Shown: positions 1-10,692 of the stretch, piece after piece
Layout of the letters: each line of letters starts with the position of its first letter
Position numbering within the stretch: the first letter of the stretch is position 1
Origin: Pectobacterium parmentieri
GTDB lineage: Bacteria; Pseudomonadota; Gammaproteobacteria; Enterobacterales; Enterobacteriaceae
DNA length: 64,000 nucleotides
Reading direction: 5' to 3'
Assembly: GCF_001742145.1 (NCBI RefSeq)
Contig: NZ_CP015749.1
Location: 3,286,001-3,350,000, forward strand
Translations under genes and position numbers: made by a program
Notes under the pieces: model-generated
Database searches by the model: none
The model's input: only the letters and a program-made list of their open reading frames with translations
Told to the model about the DNA's origin: nothing

Positions 1-1426
1 CAAAGTTGTCGCCTTCTTTCACCAGACCCATCGCAATACCCGCAACGGCTGATTTGATCGGCACACCTGCATCCATCAGTGCCAGAGAAGCACCGCAGAC
101 AGACGCCATGGAAGAAGAACCGTTAGATTCCGTAATTTCAGAGACCACACGCACGGTGTACGGGAATTCGTTCGCCTTCGGCATAACAGCCAACACACCG
201 CGCTTAGCCAGACGACCGTGACCAATTTCACGACGCTTAGGCGAGCCAACCATCCCGGTTTCACCGACAGAGTACGGAGGGAAGTTGTAGTGTAGCAGGA
301 AGCGATCGGTACGTTCACCGGTCAGTTCGTCGATGGTCTGCGCGTCACGCTCAGTACCCAACGTTGCAGTGACCAGCGCCTGCGTTTCACCACGGGTGAA
401 CAACGCAGAACCGTGGGTACGTGGCAGTACACCAGTACGCACATCAAGACCACGAATCATGTCTTTTTCACGGCCATCGATACGCGGTTCGCCAGCCAGT
501 ACACGGCTACGCACGACATTTTTCTCGATGTTGCCCAGAATTTCCTGGATCTCACCAGCATTCAGCGTTTCATCTTCGGCTTGCAGCGCAGCAACAACGT
601 CAGCTTTGATGACGTTAACTTGTGCATAACGCTCTTGTTTTTCGGTGATACGGTAAGCGTCACCCAAACGTGCTTCAGACAGAGCCTGTACACGTTGCTC
701 TAAAGAAACATTAACTTCTGGCGCATGCCATTCCCACTTCGGTTTGCCCGCTTCTGCAACCAGTGAGTTGATGTTTTCGATAACGATCTGCTGTTGGTCG
801 TGACCAAACACGACTGCACCCAGCATCTGATCTTCACTCAGCACTTCAGCTTCTGATTCCACCATCAGAACTGCGCCTTGTGTACCTGCAACAACCAGAT
901 CCAGACGGCTTTCTTTCAGCTCATCTGTCGTTGGGTTCAGGACATACTGGTCGTTCAGGTAACCGACGCGTGCTGCACCGATAGGACCGCTGAACGGGAT
1001 ACCAGACAGGCTCAGCGCCGCAGAAGCACCAATCATGGCAACGATGTCAGGGTTAACCTGTGGGTTAACGGAAACGACAGTGGCAATCACCTGAACTTCA
1101 TTCAGGAAGCCTTCTGGGAACAGAGGGCGAATCGGACGGTCAATCAGACGAGAAATCAGCGTTTCGCCTTCGCTTGGGCGACCTTCACGGCGGAAAAAAC
1201 CACCGGGGAAACGTCCAGCAGCGTAGGTACGCTCCTGATAGTTAACCGTCAACGGGAAGAAACTTTGGCCTGGTTTAGCATTTTTAGCGCCGACAACGGT
1301 AACGAATACCGCAGTGTCATCCATGCTTACCATTACAGCGGCGGTAGCCTGGCGTGCCATCATACCGGTCTCTAACGTGACGGTATGCTGACCATATTGA
1401 AACTTACGAACGATCGGATTCAGCAA
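1..1426 (-). CDS. pnp: polynucleotide phosphorylase, 3' end outside window
   Basis: PNPase is a phosphate-dependent 3'-5' exoribonuclease, a trimer and core part of the RNA degradosome. The N-terminal ~475 codons are visible, beginning [20 protein letters not shown] and covering the first RNase PH domain, the linker helices and most of the second RNase PH domain ([14 protein letters not shown] region). The gene runs off the window at base 1, so the KH and S1 RNA-binding domains are not visible. The start is a TTG at 1426-1424 preceded by AAGGAT; TTG is also used in E. coli. It lies downstream of rpsO with a leader hairpin typical of RNase III/PNPase autoregulation. Confidence 0.97.
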   Translation of the reverse strand, partial: MLNPIVRKFQYGQHTVTLETGMMARQATAAVMVSMDDTAVFVTVVGAKNAKPGQSFFPLTVNYQERTYAAGRFPGGFFRREGRPSEGETLISRLIDRPIRPLFPEGFLNEVQVIATVVSVNPQVNPDIVAMIGASAALSLSGIPFSGPIGAARVGYLNDQYVLNPTTDELKESRLDLVVAGTQGAVLMVESEAEVLSEDQMLGAVVFGHDQQQIVIENINSLVAEAGKPKWEWHAPEVNVSLEQRVQALSEARLGDAYRITEKQERYAQVNVIKADVVAALQAEDETLNAGEIQEILGNIEKNVVRSRVLAGEPRIDGREKDMIRGLDVRTGVLPRTHGSALFTRGETQALVTATLGTERDAQTIDELTGERTDRFLLHYNFPPYSVGETGMVGSPKRREIGHGRLAKRGVLAVMPKANEFPYTVRVVSEITESNGSSSMASVCGASLALMDAGVPIKSAVAGIAMGLVKEGDNF

Positions 1427-1511
1427 AATAATATCCTTAGCTGGGGCACGTTACACGTATTCAAGATAAACGCACCAGTGAACTCCCGACCTTTACACTA
1501 CATTCTCACGA

Positions 1512-1558
1512 CTAATGACAACCCTTATCTTGCCTATGCAGATAAAGCCTCTCATTAG
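1512..1558 (-). promoter_or_regulatory. pnp leader stem-loop, likely RNase III processing site
   Basis: In the 5' leader of pnp the minus-strand RNA can form a long stem. CTAATGA and TCATTAG close it, and inside, CTTTATCTGC faces GCAAGATAAG. In E. coli the equivalent hairpin is cut by RNase III and then used by PNPase to repress its own synthesis. The position, 85-130 bases before the TTG start, fits; cleavage itself is inferred. Confidence 0.7.
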
Positions 1559-1631
1559 CCGCGCGAACCTCTGTAATGCAAGATCCTATTAACAACAATA
1601 CATTACTCTGTTTTGCTAATGCTTCCTAGAA

Positions 1632-1657
1632 GAAAGGGGCCAAAAGAGGCCCCTTTC
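1632..1657 (-). terminator. hairpin terminator between rpsO and pnp
   Basis: A 10 bp perfect stem (GAAAGGGGCC / GGCCCCTTTC) with a six-base loop follows the rpsO stop codon on the minus strand. The T-run after it is weak, consistent with the leaky t1 terminator that lets rpsO transcripts read through into pnp. Confidence 0.8.
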
Positions 1658-1675
1658 CACTGAAACTCAGAAGAC

Positions 1676-1945
1676 TTAGCGACGCAGACCCAGACGCGCG
1701 ATCAGACTGGTGTAACGTGCTACATCTTTACGCTTCAGGTAGTCCAGCAGCTTACGACGCTGAGAAACCATACGCAGCAGACCACGACGGCTGTGGTGAT
1801 CTTTTTTGTGCTCAGAAAAGTGGCCTTGCAGATGGTTGATCTGCGCAGTCAGCAAAGCAACCTGAACTTCAGTAGAACCACTATCGTTAGTGCCACGACC
1901 GAAGTCTGCTACGATTTTAGCTTTAGCTTCAACACTTAGAGACAT
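1676..1945 (-). CDS. rpsO: 30S ribosomal protein S15
   Basis: Primary 16S rRNA-binding protein of the 30S platform, 89 residues, beginning [18 protein letters not shown] and ending LIARLGLRR. Length and sequence are as in other enterobacteria. The open frame extends further upstream, but the ATG at 1945 matches the family start. It has its own promoter between it and truB and is co-transcribed with pnp through a leaky terminator. In E. coli S15 represses its own translation through a pseudoknot at the start site; this was not tested here. Confidence 0.98.
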   Translation of the reverse strand: MSLSVEAKAKIVADFGRGTNDSGSTEVQVALLTAQINHLQGHFSEHKKDHHSRRGLLRMVSQRRKLLDYLKRKDVARYTSLIARLGLRR

Positions 1946-2021
1946 TGTAATACTCCAAACATTATAGATAAAAAAACAGGCGCCGATCTCTAATTCAGCC
2001 ACCCAATAGTCAAGCCGCGCT

Positions 2022-2050
2022 ATTCTACCCTCAGCGTTCTGCGATAGCAA
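2022..2050 (-). promoter_or_regulatory. sigma-70 promoter for rpsO
   Basis: TTGCTA (2050-2045) and TAGAAT (2027-2022) are separated by 17 bases on the minus strand, in the gap between the truB stop and the rpsO start. This is a good sigma-70 match in the position of the known E. coli rpsO promoter. Confidence 0.65.
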
Positions 2051-2067
2051 GGCAGCAACGGGCGGGT

Positions 2068-3012
2068 TTACACTGGAAACTCAACAACCAGACGCCGCGG
2101 CGCAACGCGACCATCGTCGTCAATTTCACCCATTCCGATAAATTTATGCGCGTCTCCCTCGGTGATTCTCACCATGCCGTTCAACGGCGCATGCGCTGCC
2201 TGAACAGCCTGTCCAAGCTTCAAATAGCCTGCGACAACGGGTGGCAAATTCACTTCAGGGAAATCAATAACCGGGCTTTCCATCGGCATCAATAGAGGGT
2301 CAAGGGTCAGAGAAAGTGCGAGCTCTTCAGTCTGAGCCTGCTCGGCCAAGGTAGCCAGTTGTTCCAGCGTCACCATTCTTTCAGTCGGATACGCAGCAAC
2401 CTGCAAGCGACGCAGGTAAATCACATGCGCACCACATCCCAGCTTTTCACCCAGATCGTCAATGATGGTACGGATGTACGTCCCTTTCGAGCAGTGGATC
2501 TCTAGCTCCAACTCATCGCCTTCCCAGCGAATAAACTGAAGTTCGTAAACGGTAATTTCACGTGCTTCACGCGGAACCGTCAGCCCCTGGCGTGCGTACT
2601 CATACAACTTACGCCCCTGGTATTTCAGCGCTGAGTACATGGATGGTACTTGCTGCGTAGTACCGCGAAAACTCTCCAGCGCCTGCTCCAGATCCGTAGC
2701 AGAAAAACCAATAGCACGTTCTTCAATCACGTTGCCATCGGCATCAGAGGTATCAGTGCGTTGCCCAAGGCGAGCAATGACACGGTAGCGTTTATCAGAA
2801 TCCAGCAAATATTGGGAAAACTTTGTCGCTTCCCCAAGACAAATCGGCAGCATACCGGTGGCTAATGGATCCAACGCCCCTGTATGACCCGCTCTGTTAG
2901 CGTTAAAAATCCGTTTTACTTTCTGCAAAACATCATTAGACGACACGCCTTGCGGCTTATCTAATAACAATACGCCGTGTACATCACGGCCACGGCGACG
3001 AGGACGACTCAT
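2068..3012 (-). CDS. truB: tRNA pseudouridine(55) synthase TruB
   Basis: Makes pseudouridine 55 in the T-loop of elongator tRNAs. The protein has 314 residues, as expected. The catalytic aspartate motif GALDPLATG is at about residues 44-52, and KGTYIRTI and a C-terminal PUA-like domain follow. Its ATG overlaps the rbfA stop codon (TAATG), indicating translational coupling inside the nusA-infB operon. Confidence 0.98.
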   Translation of the reverse strand: MSRPRRRGRDVHGVLLLDKPQGVSSNDVLQKVKRIFNANRAGHTGALDPLATGMLPICLGEATKFSQYLLDSDKRYRVIARLGQRTDTSDADGNVIEERAIGFSATDLEQALESFRGTTQQVPSMYSALKYQGRKLYEYARQGLTVPREAREITVYELQFIRWEGDELELEIHCSKGTYIRTIIDDLGEKLGCGAHVIYLRRLQVAAYPTERMVTLEQLATLAEQAQTEELALSLTLDPLLMPMESPVIDFPEVNLPPVVAGYLKLGQAVQAAHAPLNGMVRITEGDAHKFIGMGEIDDDGRVAPRRLVVEFPV

Positions 3013-3410
3013 TAATCCTCCTGATCTTCGCCCGTAACAGAACGTCGTTCCGTATCGTTTCTGACCACATTGGTCACCAGATTAGACATTCTCATCCCTT
3101 CAACCAATGAGTTGTCATAGGAGAAGGTTAATTCTGGAACAACACGCAGGCGCATTGCCTTACCAATCATCATACGGATAAAGCCAGACGCATCTTGCAG
3201 TGCTTTCACCGCGATTTTAACTTGCTCTGGCTCGTTATCATTCAGGAAGGTCACAAAAACCTTGGCATAGGCCAGATCGCGAGAAACTTCCACACCGGAT
3301 ACGGTCGCCATGCCGATGCGCGGATCTTTCACTTCACGTTGAATGATAATGGCGATTTCTTTTTGCATTTCCTGCGCAACGCGCTGGGTGCGGCTGAATT
3401 CTTTTGCCAT
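3012..3410 (-). CDS. rbfA: 30S ribosome-binding factor A
   Basis: A single KH-like domain protein of 132 residues needed for late 16S rRNA 5'-end maturation and cold adaptation. It begins [20 protein letters not shown], typical of RbfA. It lies 73 bases after infB, with a terminator-like hairpin in that gap, and overlaps truB by one base. Confidence 0.97.
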   Translation of the reverse strand: MAKEFSRTQRVAQEMQKEIAIIIQREVKDPRIGMATVSGVEVSRDLAYAKVFVTFLNDNEPEQVKIAVKALQDASGFIRMMIGKAMRLRVVPELTFSYDNSLVEGMRMSNLVTNVVRNDTERRSVTGEDQED

Positions 3411-3425
3411 GATAAATTCTCCAGT

Positions 3426-3451
3426 AAAAATTGGGGGGCACTAGGCCCCCC
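3426..3451 (-). terminator. terminator-like hairpin between infB and rbfA
   Basis: Minus-strand RNA forms GGGGGGC / GCCCCCC with a five-base loop followed by AATTTTT. It sits inside the operon, between the infB stop and the rbfA start, so it probably attenuates distal expression rather than ending the operon. Confidence 0.6.
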
Positions 3452-3483
3452 TTATAAATCACTTACGTCGTCGCTGAAACGAA

Positions 3484-6186
3484 TTAGGCGATCGTGCGTT
3501 TGATCTCAATCGTTTCAAAGACTTCGATCATATCGCCAGGGCGGACGTCGTTGTAGTTCTTCACGCCGATACCACATTCCATGCCGTTACGGACCTCGTT
3601 AACGTCATCTTTGAAGCGGCGCAGAGATTCCAACTCGCCTTCGTAGATCACCACGTTGTCACGCAATACACGGATCTTGTTGTGACGCTTAACGATACCT
3701 TCCGTCACCATACAGCCAGCGATAGCGCCAAATTTCGGTGATTTAAAGACGTCACGGACTTCGGCCAGACCGATGATCTCTTGCTTATACTCCGGCGCCA
3801 GCATACCGCTCATCGCCTGTTTCACTTCGTCGATCAAATCATAGATGACGGAGTAATAACGTAGATCCAGGCTTTCCGCTTCAACGACACGGCGTGCTGA
3901 TGCATCGGCACGAACGTTAAAACCAAGGATAATCGCATTCGATGCCGCTGCCAGCGTAGCGTCAGTTTCTGTGATACCGCCCACACCGGAACCGACGATC
4001 TTCACTTTCACTTCATCAGTAGACAGTTTCTGCAGTGAATCGGAAATCGCTTCACAAGAACCCTGTACGTCAGATTTCAGAACGATGTTCAGCTCAGAAA
4101 CTTCACCTTCTGTCATGTTGGCAAACATGTTTTCCAGTTTAGATTTCTGCTGACGAGCCAGTTTAACTTCGCGGAATTTACCCTGACGATACAAGGCAAC
4201 TTCACGTGCTTTCTTCTCGTCACGAACAACCGTGGCTTCATCACCTGCGGCAGGCACACCAGACATACCGAGAATTTCGACAGGAATAGAAGGACCTGCG
4301 GACGTAATTTCACGGCCTAACTCATCACGCATCGCACGAACACGGCCATATTCAAAGCCGCACAGAACGATGTCGCCTTTATTCAGCGTACCTTCACGTA
4401 CCAGTACAGTTGCAACCGGGCCACGACCTTTATCCAAGAAGGATTCGATCACTACACCGTTTGCCATGCCGCTACGAACGGCTTTCAGCTCCAGAACTTC
4501 GGCCTGCAACAGAATCGCATCCAGCAGTTCATCGATACCCGTACCGGCTTTAGCAGATACGTGGACAAACTGAGATTCACCGCCCCACTCTTCCGGCATG
4601 ATACCGTACTGAGACAGCTCGGTTTTTACACGGTCCGGATCGGCATCTGGCTTATCGATTTTGTTTACTGCAACAACAACCGGAACCTTAGCCGCTTTCG
4701 CGTGCTGGATAGCTTCGATTGTCTGCGGCATCACGCCATCGTCCGCTGCCACAACCAGTACCACGATATCCGTAGCCTGAGCACCACGAGCACGCATTGC
4801 GGTAAACGCGGCGTGTCCCGGTGTGTCCAGGAACGTAATCATACCGTTGTCAGTTTCAACGTGGTAAGCACCGATGTGCTGGGTAATACCACCCGCTTCG
4901 CCTGCTGCTACCTTGGTTGAACGGATATAGTCAAGCAGAGAGGTTTTACCGTGGTCAACGTGACCCATGATGGTCACGACTGGCGCGCGGGATTCCGCCG
5001 CAACACCCATATCACGATCGCTCATTACTGCTTCTTCCAGCTCGTTTTCACGACGCAGGATGACTTTATGGCCCATCTCTTCCGCGACGAGTTGCGCGGT
5101 TTCCTGATCGATGACCTGGTTGATGGTTGCCATCGCACCCAGCTTCATCATCGTTTTGATGACCTGAGAGCCTTTAACTGCCATTTTGTTAGCCAGTTCA
5201 GCAACGGTAACGGTTTCACCGATCACAACATCACGGTTAACCGCTTGAGCAGGCTTATTGAAGCTCTGCTGCAGTGAGCTTGGCTTACGCTTGCCTTTAC
5301 CGCCACGGGTAACGGCACGCGCTTCTTCACGGTCAGCTTTAGACTCAGACTGGCGATTGCCTTTCTTCTGCTTGGTGACTTTAGCTGCGCGGGTGCGGGT
5401 ACGACGCTCACCTTCAACCTGACGGTCGTTTTCATCTTCTGCTTCACGGGCATGATGAGACGTCGTCACGTGATAATCGGCAGATTCTTCAGGTTTAGTC
5501 GCACTTTCCGCTTCCCAACGTCCGGCGTTCTCTTCAGCCATACGGCGAGCTTCTTCAGCAATACGACGCGCTTCTTCTTCAACTTTAAGACGCGCAGTTT
5601 CTTCTGCTTTACGTTTAAGTTCGGCAGCTTCCGCTTCACGTTTCGCTTTCTCAGACTGAGCTGGCTTGGTCATATTTTCGTTTTGTTGGTTCGTCACTTT
5701 TTCTTTTTCCGCTACATCACGCTTAGCTTTTTCAGCGGCTTCACGTTTGGCTTGCTCGTCGGCAGCACGCTTCGCTTTCTCAGCAGTTTCGCGCAGATCG
5801 GCCTCGCGTTTAGCCTGCTCTTCAGCGGCACGTTGTGCCTGTTCTTCCGCTTCACGCCGTGCCTGCTCTTCCTCTTCAGCCCGTTGGGCATCAATAGGAT
5901 CGCGTTTTACATAAGTGCGTGTCTTGCGGACTTCGATCTGCACCGACTTACTTTTACCACCGGTGCTAGGGACATTTAACGTGCTACGTGTTTTGCGCTG
6001 CAGCGTTAATTTACTCGGCGCATTACCGCGATCGCGGTTCAGATGCGCTAATAACGTTTCTTTTTCATGCTGGGTCACAGAGTCCGATTCAGACTTGGTC
6101 ATTCCCGCATCAGCAAACTGCTGTACCAGGCGGTCCACCGGAGTTTGAATCTCTGCGGCCAGCGATTTTACGGTTACATCTGTCAT
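3484..6186 (-). CDS. infB: translation initiation factor IF-2
   Basis: GTPase that brings fMet-tRNA to the 30S subunit and promotes subunit joining; 900 residues. The N-terminal IF2 domain is followed by a long Glu/Ala/Arg/Lys-rich charged helix at about residues 100-220, with repeated REAEEQ/KREA units. The GTPase domain carries GHVDHGKT at about 403-410, DTPGHAAF and NKID, followed by beta-barrel and C-terminal fMet-tRNA-binding domains ending EIKRTIA. It lies between nusA and rbfA. Internal starts giving the shorter IF2 forms are known in E. coli but were not assigned here. Confidence 0.98.
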   Translation of the reverse strand: MTDVTVKSLAAEIQTPVDRLVQQFADAGMTKSESDSVTQHEKETLLAHLNRDRGNAPSKLTLQRKTRSTLNVPSTGGKSKSVQIEVRKTRTYVKRDPIDAQRAEEEEQARREAEEQAQRAAEEQAKREADLRETAEKAKRAADEQAKREAAEKAKRDVAEKEKVTNQQNENMTKPAQSEKAKREAEAAELKRKAEETARLKVEEEARRIAEEARRMAEENAGRWEAESATKPEESADYHVTTSHHAREAEDENDRQVEGERRTRTRAAKVTKQKKGNRQSESKADREEARAVTRGGKGKRKPSSLQQSFNKPAQAVNRDVVIGETVTVAELANKMAVKGSQVIKTMMKLGAMATINQVIDQETAQLVAEEMGHKVILRRENELEEAVMSDRDMGVAAESRAPVVTIMGHVDHGKTSLLDYIRSTKVAAGEAGGITQHIGAYHVETDNGMITFLDTPGHAAFTAMRARGAQATDIVVLVVAADDGVMPQTIEAIQHAKAAKVPVVVAVNKIDKPDADPDRVKTELSQYGIMPEEWGGESQFVHVSAKAGTGIDELLDAILLQAEVLELKAVRSGMANGVVIESFLDKGRGPVATVLVREGTLNKGDIVLCGFEYGRVRAMRDELGREITSAGPSIPVEILGMSGVPAAGDEATVVRDEKKAREVALYRQGKFREVKLARQQKSKLENMFANMTEGEVSELNIVLKSDVQGSCEAISDSLQKLSTDEVKVKIVGSGVGGITETDATLAAASNAIILGFNVRADASARRVVEAESLDLRYYSVIYDLIDEVKQAMSGMLAPEYKQEIIGLAEVRDVFKSPKFGAIAGCMVTEGIVKRHNKIRVLRDNVVIYEGELESLRRFKDDVNEVRNGMECGIGVKNYNDVRPGDMIEVFETIEIKRTIA

Positions 6187-6211
6187 GCTGTTCCTTTCCT
6201 GCTACAGTTCG

Positions 6212-7741
6212 TTATTCGTTGTCGTCGCCAAACCAACAGATATTACGTGCGGCCATAATCAATTCGCCCGCTTGCTCATCATTGAGCTCTTCAATATCTG
6301 TCAGGTCGTCAACGCCCTGTTCAGCAAGATCTTCCAGCGTACAAACACCGATCGCAGCAAGTTTGAACGCCAACTCACGCGACAGCCCAGGCAAGCTAAG
6401 TAAGTCTTCAGCAGGTTGACCGTCACCAAGGCTTTCTTCATGCGCCAATGCCAGCGTTGTTAATGCGGCTTTAGCTCGCTCACGCAATGCTTCAACGGTT
6501 TCTTCATCAAGGCCTTCGATAGCCAGCAGTTCCTTGATTGGCACATAGGCCAGTTCTTCAAGTGAGGAGAAACCTTCTTCAACCAACACAGTGGCAAACT
6601 CTTCATCAATATCCAGGTGCTTGGTAAAGACGTCGATTGCAGCATGTGCTTCGGCCTGATGCTTGGCTTGAAGATCTTCCACTGTCATCACGTTCAGTTC
6701 CCAACGATCGTCTGAACGATGCTGTTTCAACAGTTGGGAAGCCAGACGGACGTTCTGCCCGTTTCGACCAATCGCCTGAGCCAGATTACTCGACTCAACG
6801 GCGATATCCATCGTGCAGGTATCTTCATCAACGACGATCGATACCACATCGGCAGGGGCCATGGCATTGATCACAAACTGTGCAGGATTGTCATCCCACA
6901 GAATGATATCAATACGCTCGCCACCCAGTTCACTGGAAACAGCCTGCACGCGCGCACCGCGCATACCGACACAAGCACCGACAGGATCGATACGCTTGTC
7001 ATTCGTCTTCACTGCAATTTTCGCACGTGAACCCGGATCGCGAGCCGCTGCCTTAATTTCGATAATTTCTTCGCCGATTTCTGGCACTTCAATGCGGAAG
7101 AGCTCAACCAGCATTTCCGGGCGGGAACGGCTGACAAACAGTTGAGCACCGCGAGCTTCTGGACGTACAGAGTACAGCACGCCACGAATACGATCGCCAG
7201 GGCGGAAATTTTCACGAGGCAGCATGTCTTCACGGCCAATAACGGCTTCTGCACCAGTGTTAGAGCCATCAATCGGTCTGACTTCAAGTGAAATATTATC
7301 ACGGTTCACCTTCTTCACGACACCGGTGATAATTTCGCCTTCTTGCTCACGGAACTGATCAACAACCATCGCACGTTCAGCTTCACGAACTTTCTGTACG
7401 ATAACCTGTTTTGCCGTTTGCGTAGTAATACGGTCAAAGGTTACGGATTCGATTTGATCTTCAACATAACCGCCAACGTCAAGAGAAGGATCTTCGAACT
7501 GCGCAGCATCAAGCGTAATTTCACGAGTTGGCAGAGTGACTTCATTCACCACCAACCAACGACGAAAGGTATCAAAATCGCCGGTTTTACGATCGATACT
7601 GACGCGAACGTCAATTTCCTGCTCGTATTTTTTCTTGGTTGCCGTCGCTAGTGCGGTTTCCAACGCCTCAAAAATCTTCTCGCGCGGAAGGGATTTCTCA
7701 TTGGAAACTGCTTCAACAACAGCCAGAATCTCTTTGTTCAT
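6212..7741 (-). CDS. nusA: transcription termination/antitermination factor NusA
   Basis: Binds RNA polymerase and RNA to modulate pausing, termination and rRNA antitermination. The protein has 509 residues from the ATG at 7741 ([16 protein letters not shown]), preceded by GAGG; an upstream in-frame ATG at 7759 lacks family support. Domains in order are the N-terminal RNAP-binding domain, S1, KH1, KH2 (IGRNGQN) and two acidic repeats ending [12 protein letters not shown]. Compared with the 495-residue E. coli protein as I recall it, there is an insert in S1 ([11 protein letters not shown] region) and a ~7-residue insert after KH2 (LKQHRSDDR before WELNVMT). Confidence 0.98.
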   Translation of the reverse strand: MNKEILAVVEAVSNEKSLPREKIFEALETALATATKKKYEQEIDVRVSIDRKTGDFDTFRRWLVVNEVTLPTREITLDAAQFEDPSLDVGGYVEDQIESVTFDRITTQTAKQVIVQKVREAERAMVVDQFREQEGEIITGVVKKVNRDNISLEVRPIDGSNTGAEAVIGREDMLPRENFRPGDRIRGVLYSVRPEARGAQLFVSRSRPEMLVELFRIEVPEIGEEIIEIKAAARDPGSRAKIAVKTNDKRIDPVGACVGMRGARVQAVSSELGGERIDIILWDDNPAQFVINAMAPADVVSIVVDEDTCTMDIAVESSNLAQAIGRNGQNVRLASQLLKQHRSDDRWELNVMTVEDLQAKHQAEAHAAIDVFTKHLDIDEEFATVLVEEGFSSLEELAYVPIKELLAIEGLDEETVEALRERAKAALTTLALAHEESLGDGQPAEDLLSLPGLSRELAFKLAAIGVCTLEDLAEQGVDDLTDIEELNDEQAGELIMAARNICWFGDDNE

Positions 7742-7762
7742 CCTAGTTGCCTCATCCAAACT

Positions 7763-8215
7763 TTAAAAGTGGGGTACAAGATTCGCTTTCTGAATGTTGC
7801 TCAGCGCGAATACTTCATCTTTGCCTTCCACTGTTATGGTGATCATTTCGCCGTCAACAGCGTTGATCACACCCAACCATTTACGGCGATTCTGGACTGC
7901 CATACGCAGCACCACTGTCACCTCTTCACCGATGAAATGCAGATAGTGTTCTGCTGTGAATAAGGGACGTTCGAGCCCTGGAGACGAAACTTCCAGGTTA
8001 TAAGCGACAGTAATTGGGTCTTCTACGTCCAATACCGCACTGACCTGGTGGCTGACATCAGCACAATCATCAACAGTGATCCCATCTTCACTATCAATAT
8101 AGATACGCAGCGTCGATTGGCGGCTACGGATGAACTCAATCCCAACTAATTCGTAGCCTAATGCGGCCACGGGCGCTGAAATCATCTCTGTTAATTTTTG
8201 CTCTAATGTGGACAA
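7763..8215 (-). CDS. rimP: ribosome maturation factor RimP
   Basis: Needed for early assembly of the 30S subunit; 150 residues with an N-terminal alpha/beta domain and a C-terminal SH3-like domain ending ANLVPHF. The reading frame stays open to 8338, but the TTG at 8215 ([10 protein letters not shown]) follows a GGGGGTGG ribosome-binding site and gives exactly the E. coli length. The extra upstream residues overlap a terminator and are unlikely to be translated. It is the first protein gene after metY in the nusA operon. Confidence 0.96.
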   Translation of the reverse strand: MSTLEQKLTEMISAPVAALGYELVGIEFIRSRQSTLRIYIDSEDGITVDDCADVSHQVSAVLDVEDPITVAYNLEVSSPGLERPLFTAEHYLHFIGEEVTVVLRMAVQNRRKWLGVINAVDGEMITITVEGKDEVFALSNIQKANLVPHF

Positions 8216-8274
8216 GTCCACCCCCAAGACATAAAAAAAGGGCCTAATAGCCCAGTTGTTTGTTGCCAAATAAC

Positions 8275-8296
8275 AAAAAACCCCGAAAAATCGGGG
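8275..8296 (-). terminator. intrinsic terminator between metY and rimP
   Basis: Minus-strand hairpin CCCCGA / TCGGGG followed by six Ts, downstream of the metY tRNA and before rimP. It probably limits readthrough from the strong tRNA promoter, with some transcripts continuing into rimP-nusA-infB. A second weak GGGC/GCCC hairpin with seven Ts lies just before the rimP start. Confidence 0.7.
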
Positions 8297-8432
8297 CTTT
8301 ATGCAACTGGACCCTAATACCGCGAGCCATCGCGGCATAACTTTCGGTGAAGGATTTTTTCAAAAATCACTGCAAAAAGAGATAGAAATTGAGTGAAGAA
8401 CATATTTGAAAAAACACTTTACTGGAAGTAAG

Positions 8433-8509
<77 letters not shown>

Positions 8510-8525
8510 TCCGAAAACGTGGCAA

Positions 8526-8554
8526 ATACTACGCTGACAACCGCACAAATGCAA
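8526..8554 (-). promoter_or_regulatory. sigma-70 promoter for metY operon
   Basis: TTGCAT (8554-8549), a 17-base spacer and TAGTAT (8531-8526) lie just upstream of the tRNA on the minus strand. Transcription would start near 8519, about ten bases before the mature tRNA 5' end. Confidence 0.7.
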
Positions 8555-9961
8555 GTCATCCATAGGACTGGTTCGAAGGCGATTTTTATACGTGGAATAG
8601 GTCTATTTGTCAATAACAACCGCTCGTTTGGAACGTCAATCACAGCGCCAGGGATTCCAAACCGATCTTGTTCCGCCGCCCTAGTCGTAAAGTAGGCAAG
8701 CTGTAGAAGAAAGGATCAGATGCCAAGGAGATGTGGAAGAGATGGCATTTGGGATTTACATATTTTCAAATAAAATAATAACTAAATAAATTTTATCTTC
8801 ATTCCTCTTCTAACAATAACATCAATAATCACGGCAACATCAATATATCTCTCATACAGACCTTCAAAAAATCATAATTTCAACTTTATTCATTATAATT
8901 TAAAAAAACACTAATTTCCCCATAAAAACCCTATTTAACAAATTCACTTCATACTAAAAAACATTAAAACAGTGTACAAAACCATTAACCACAACAGACA
9001 AAACCAAAATAAAACATAAACTTACCAACAATAAACCCTCCGTTAATTTTATTTTAAAAGCCAAAAACAAATGAAATAATACAATAAAATCAATTTATTA
9101 AAAAAACCTTATTTCAAATACAATTATTATCTTATCAAGATAAACGATAATTAATCATATATACGGACATAATCATTTAATAAAGTTAGAATAATGAAGT
9201 CAATTAGCAATAAAATATCATTAAATAATATTTAGCGTAGTGAATTATAAAAAACAACACGTGACATTACAGCATAGAAATTTATATATTCATACCATCA
9301 AATAAATATTACAGAATAGTTATTTTATTTCCATCAAAGTTTTTTATATTTATTTCGTGATGGAAAGAATAGCAACCTAGCAGATTTACTCGGTTTGAAG
9401 TCCCTCGCGGTCAAAATGACTCCCAGGGGAGAAAGTACACATCAAGTAACAGGGAACGTAACCTCAACAGGGTTGTAGAGTAGCAAGCAGTTCTTCACGA
9501 GAGAGTGATCGCACCAAGACAGCTTCCTACCCGATTTGAACGACAGGAGCAGATGCTTACGGTCATCGTTCAGGGAAGTAATCACGTTGACCTTCCGAGT
9601 GTTGAACCAACGTGAGGAACCATCCCTCACGTCACATTTTACACTCCACACCTGAGTGCAGACGCGTTGATGAACCAATCGCTACATCAGAGGCACCTGG
9701 CCTTAACCTCAATGACAATTGACTGACATCGGAACAATGAGCGTAACCAGCCACAGTAGTCCTCTAAAAAACTGCGAGCATAGATAAATCTACCTCATCC
9801 GATCCGATGCTTCAGCGACTGTCGGATACCATGAAGAAAGGGCAGTATAAAATAGTGAAGTATATTACTGAGAGAATAGAAAACGCGCCTCAAGCCTTTA
9901 TTGACTGATTAGACAGCAAGTAACTGGCGCATCTGTAAGGCTAATGTGAGAAATTAAAGAC
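8555..9961. other. long gene-free gap between metY and leuU, partly very AT-rich
   Basis: No recognisable gene is present. Bases ~8750-9370 are strikingly AT-rich with many A- and T-runs and stops in all frames. Bases ~9380-9950 return to normal composition. They hold an 8 bp hairpin (ACGTGAGG / CCTCACGT, 9610-9632) and a 33-codon reading frame at 9807-9908 (begins MLQRLSDTMKKGQYK) with no clear ribosome-binding site or known relative. A 78-codon minus-strand frame at 9442-9678 is cysteine-rich, unlike known families, and probably not coding. E. coli carries argG and a neighbour at this place. Loss of genes, decayed foreign DNA or an RNA gene are all possible. Confidence 0.5.
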
Positions 9962-9962
9962 A

Positions 9963-9994
9963 AAAAAATAGACGCTTGTTAGCGTCTATTTTTT
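9963..9994 (-). terminator. intrinsic terminator after leuU
   Basis: A 13 bp perfect stem (AAAAAATAGACGC / GCGTCTATTTTTT) with a six-base loop has T-runs in both directions. It follows the tRNA-Leu 3' end on the minus strand and would also stop transcripts coming from the gap on the plus strand. Confidence 0.9.
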
Positions 9995-9998
9995 ATGT

Positions 9999-10085
9999 TG
10001 GTACCGAGGACGGGACTTGAACCCGTAAGCCCAATCGGGCACTACCACCTCAAGGTAGCGTGTCTACCAATTCCACCACCACGGC
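9999..10085 (-). tRNA. leuU: tRNA-Leu (GAG)
   Basis: 87-base class II tRNA with a long variable arm, encoded CCA and anticodon loop TTGAGGT, reading CUU/CUC codons. It lies directly downstream of secG, as leuU does in E. coli, and is followed by a strong terminator. Confidence 0.98.
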
Positions 10086-10109
10086 ATCACAGTTACTGCT
10101 TTAAAACGC

Positions 10110-10442
10110 TTACTTCGGAATGTCACTCGCCGGCGTTGAAGGTGCAACAGGCGCTGTTGTCTGCTCCACTCTTTCTGGCTGGCTCAGGTTATCCCATGTA
10201 CCGCCTCTTTTCTGCAGGGAACTTAAGTTCCCCAAAATGAGGCTGATAATGAAGAACAGGGTCGCCAGTATCGCCGTCATGCGGGTCATGAAATTACCAG
10301 AGCCGCTCGAACCGAACAAAGTGGCAGAAGCACCTGCTCCGAACGAGGCTCCCATATCAGCACCTTTACCCTGCTGGAGCATGATCAAGGCAACCAGCCC
10401 GATCGATACTAACAGGAAAATCACTAATAGAACTTCGTACAT
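10110..10442 (-). CDS. secG: preprotein translocase subunit SecG
   Basis: Inner-membrane partner of SecYE that assists SecA-driven export. The protein has 110 residues with two membrane helices (about 2-22 and 54-72) around the conserved LMLQQGKGADMGASFGAG-type loop, and a Pro/Ala-rich tail. It is separated from glmM by a terminator and runs into leuU. Confidence 0.98.
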   Translation of the reverse strand: MYEVLLVIFLLVSIGLVALIMLQQGKGADMGASFGAGASATLFGSSGSGNFMTRMTAILATLFFIISLILGNLSSLQKRGGTWDNLSQPERVEQTTAPVAPSTPASDIPK

Positions 10443-10619
10443 AGTCGTACCCGTTAACCGTTTTCCCCATGATTCATGGAGATGCTATATTCTGGCGGTA
10501 AACCGCGTGTCATTCCGCTAGGCCGGATGTAGAGTACATCCCTTATCAAGCGGGTCTGAATACTAACCAAAGGATGTAGCGTACGCAAGGGTAATTTGGT
10601 CGCCACGGGTTGATTGCAG

Positions 10620-10661
10620 AAAAAAACAGCGGCTTTCGACACCAAATGCATATCGAAAGCC
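10620..10661 (-). terminator. intrinsic terminator after glmM
   Basis: Minus-strand hairpin GGCTTTCGA / TCGAAAGCC, then GCTG and seven Ts, lies 32 bases after the glmM stop codon. It separates folP-glmM transcription from secG-leuU. Confidence 0.8.
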
Positions 10662-10692
10662 TTATCTACCTGATTGATGAATCAAAAAACGT

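Noticed and set aside
5452..5979. Long plus-strand frame opposite infB
   Set aside because: It is the antisense reading of the charged-helix segment of IF2; Phe-rich composition is an artefact of Glu/Lys codons on the other strand.
9442..9678. 78-codon minus-strand frame
   Set aside because: No ribosome-binding site, no known family, biased composition; it spans a hairpin and lies in an otherwise gene-free gap.
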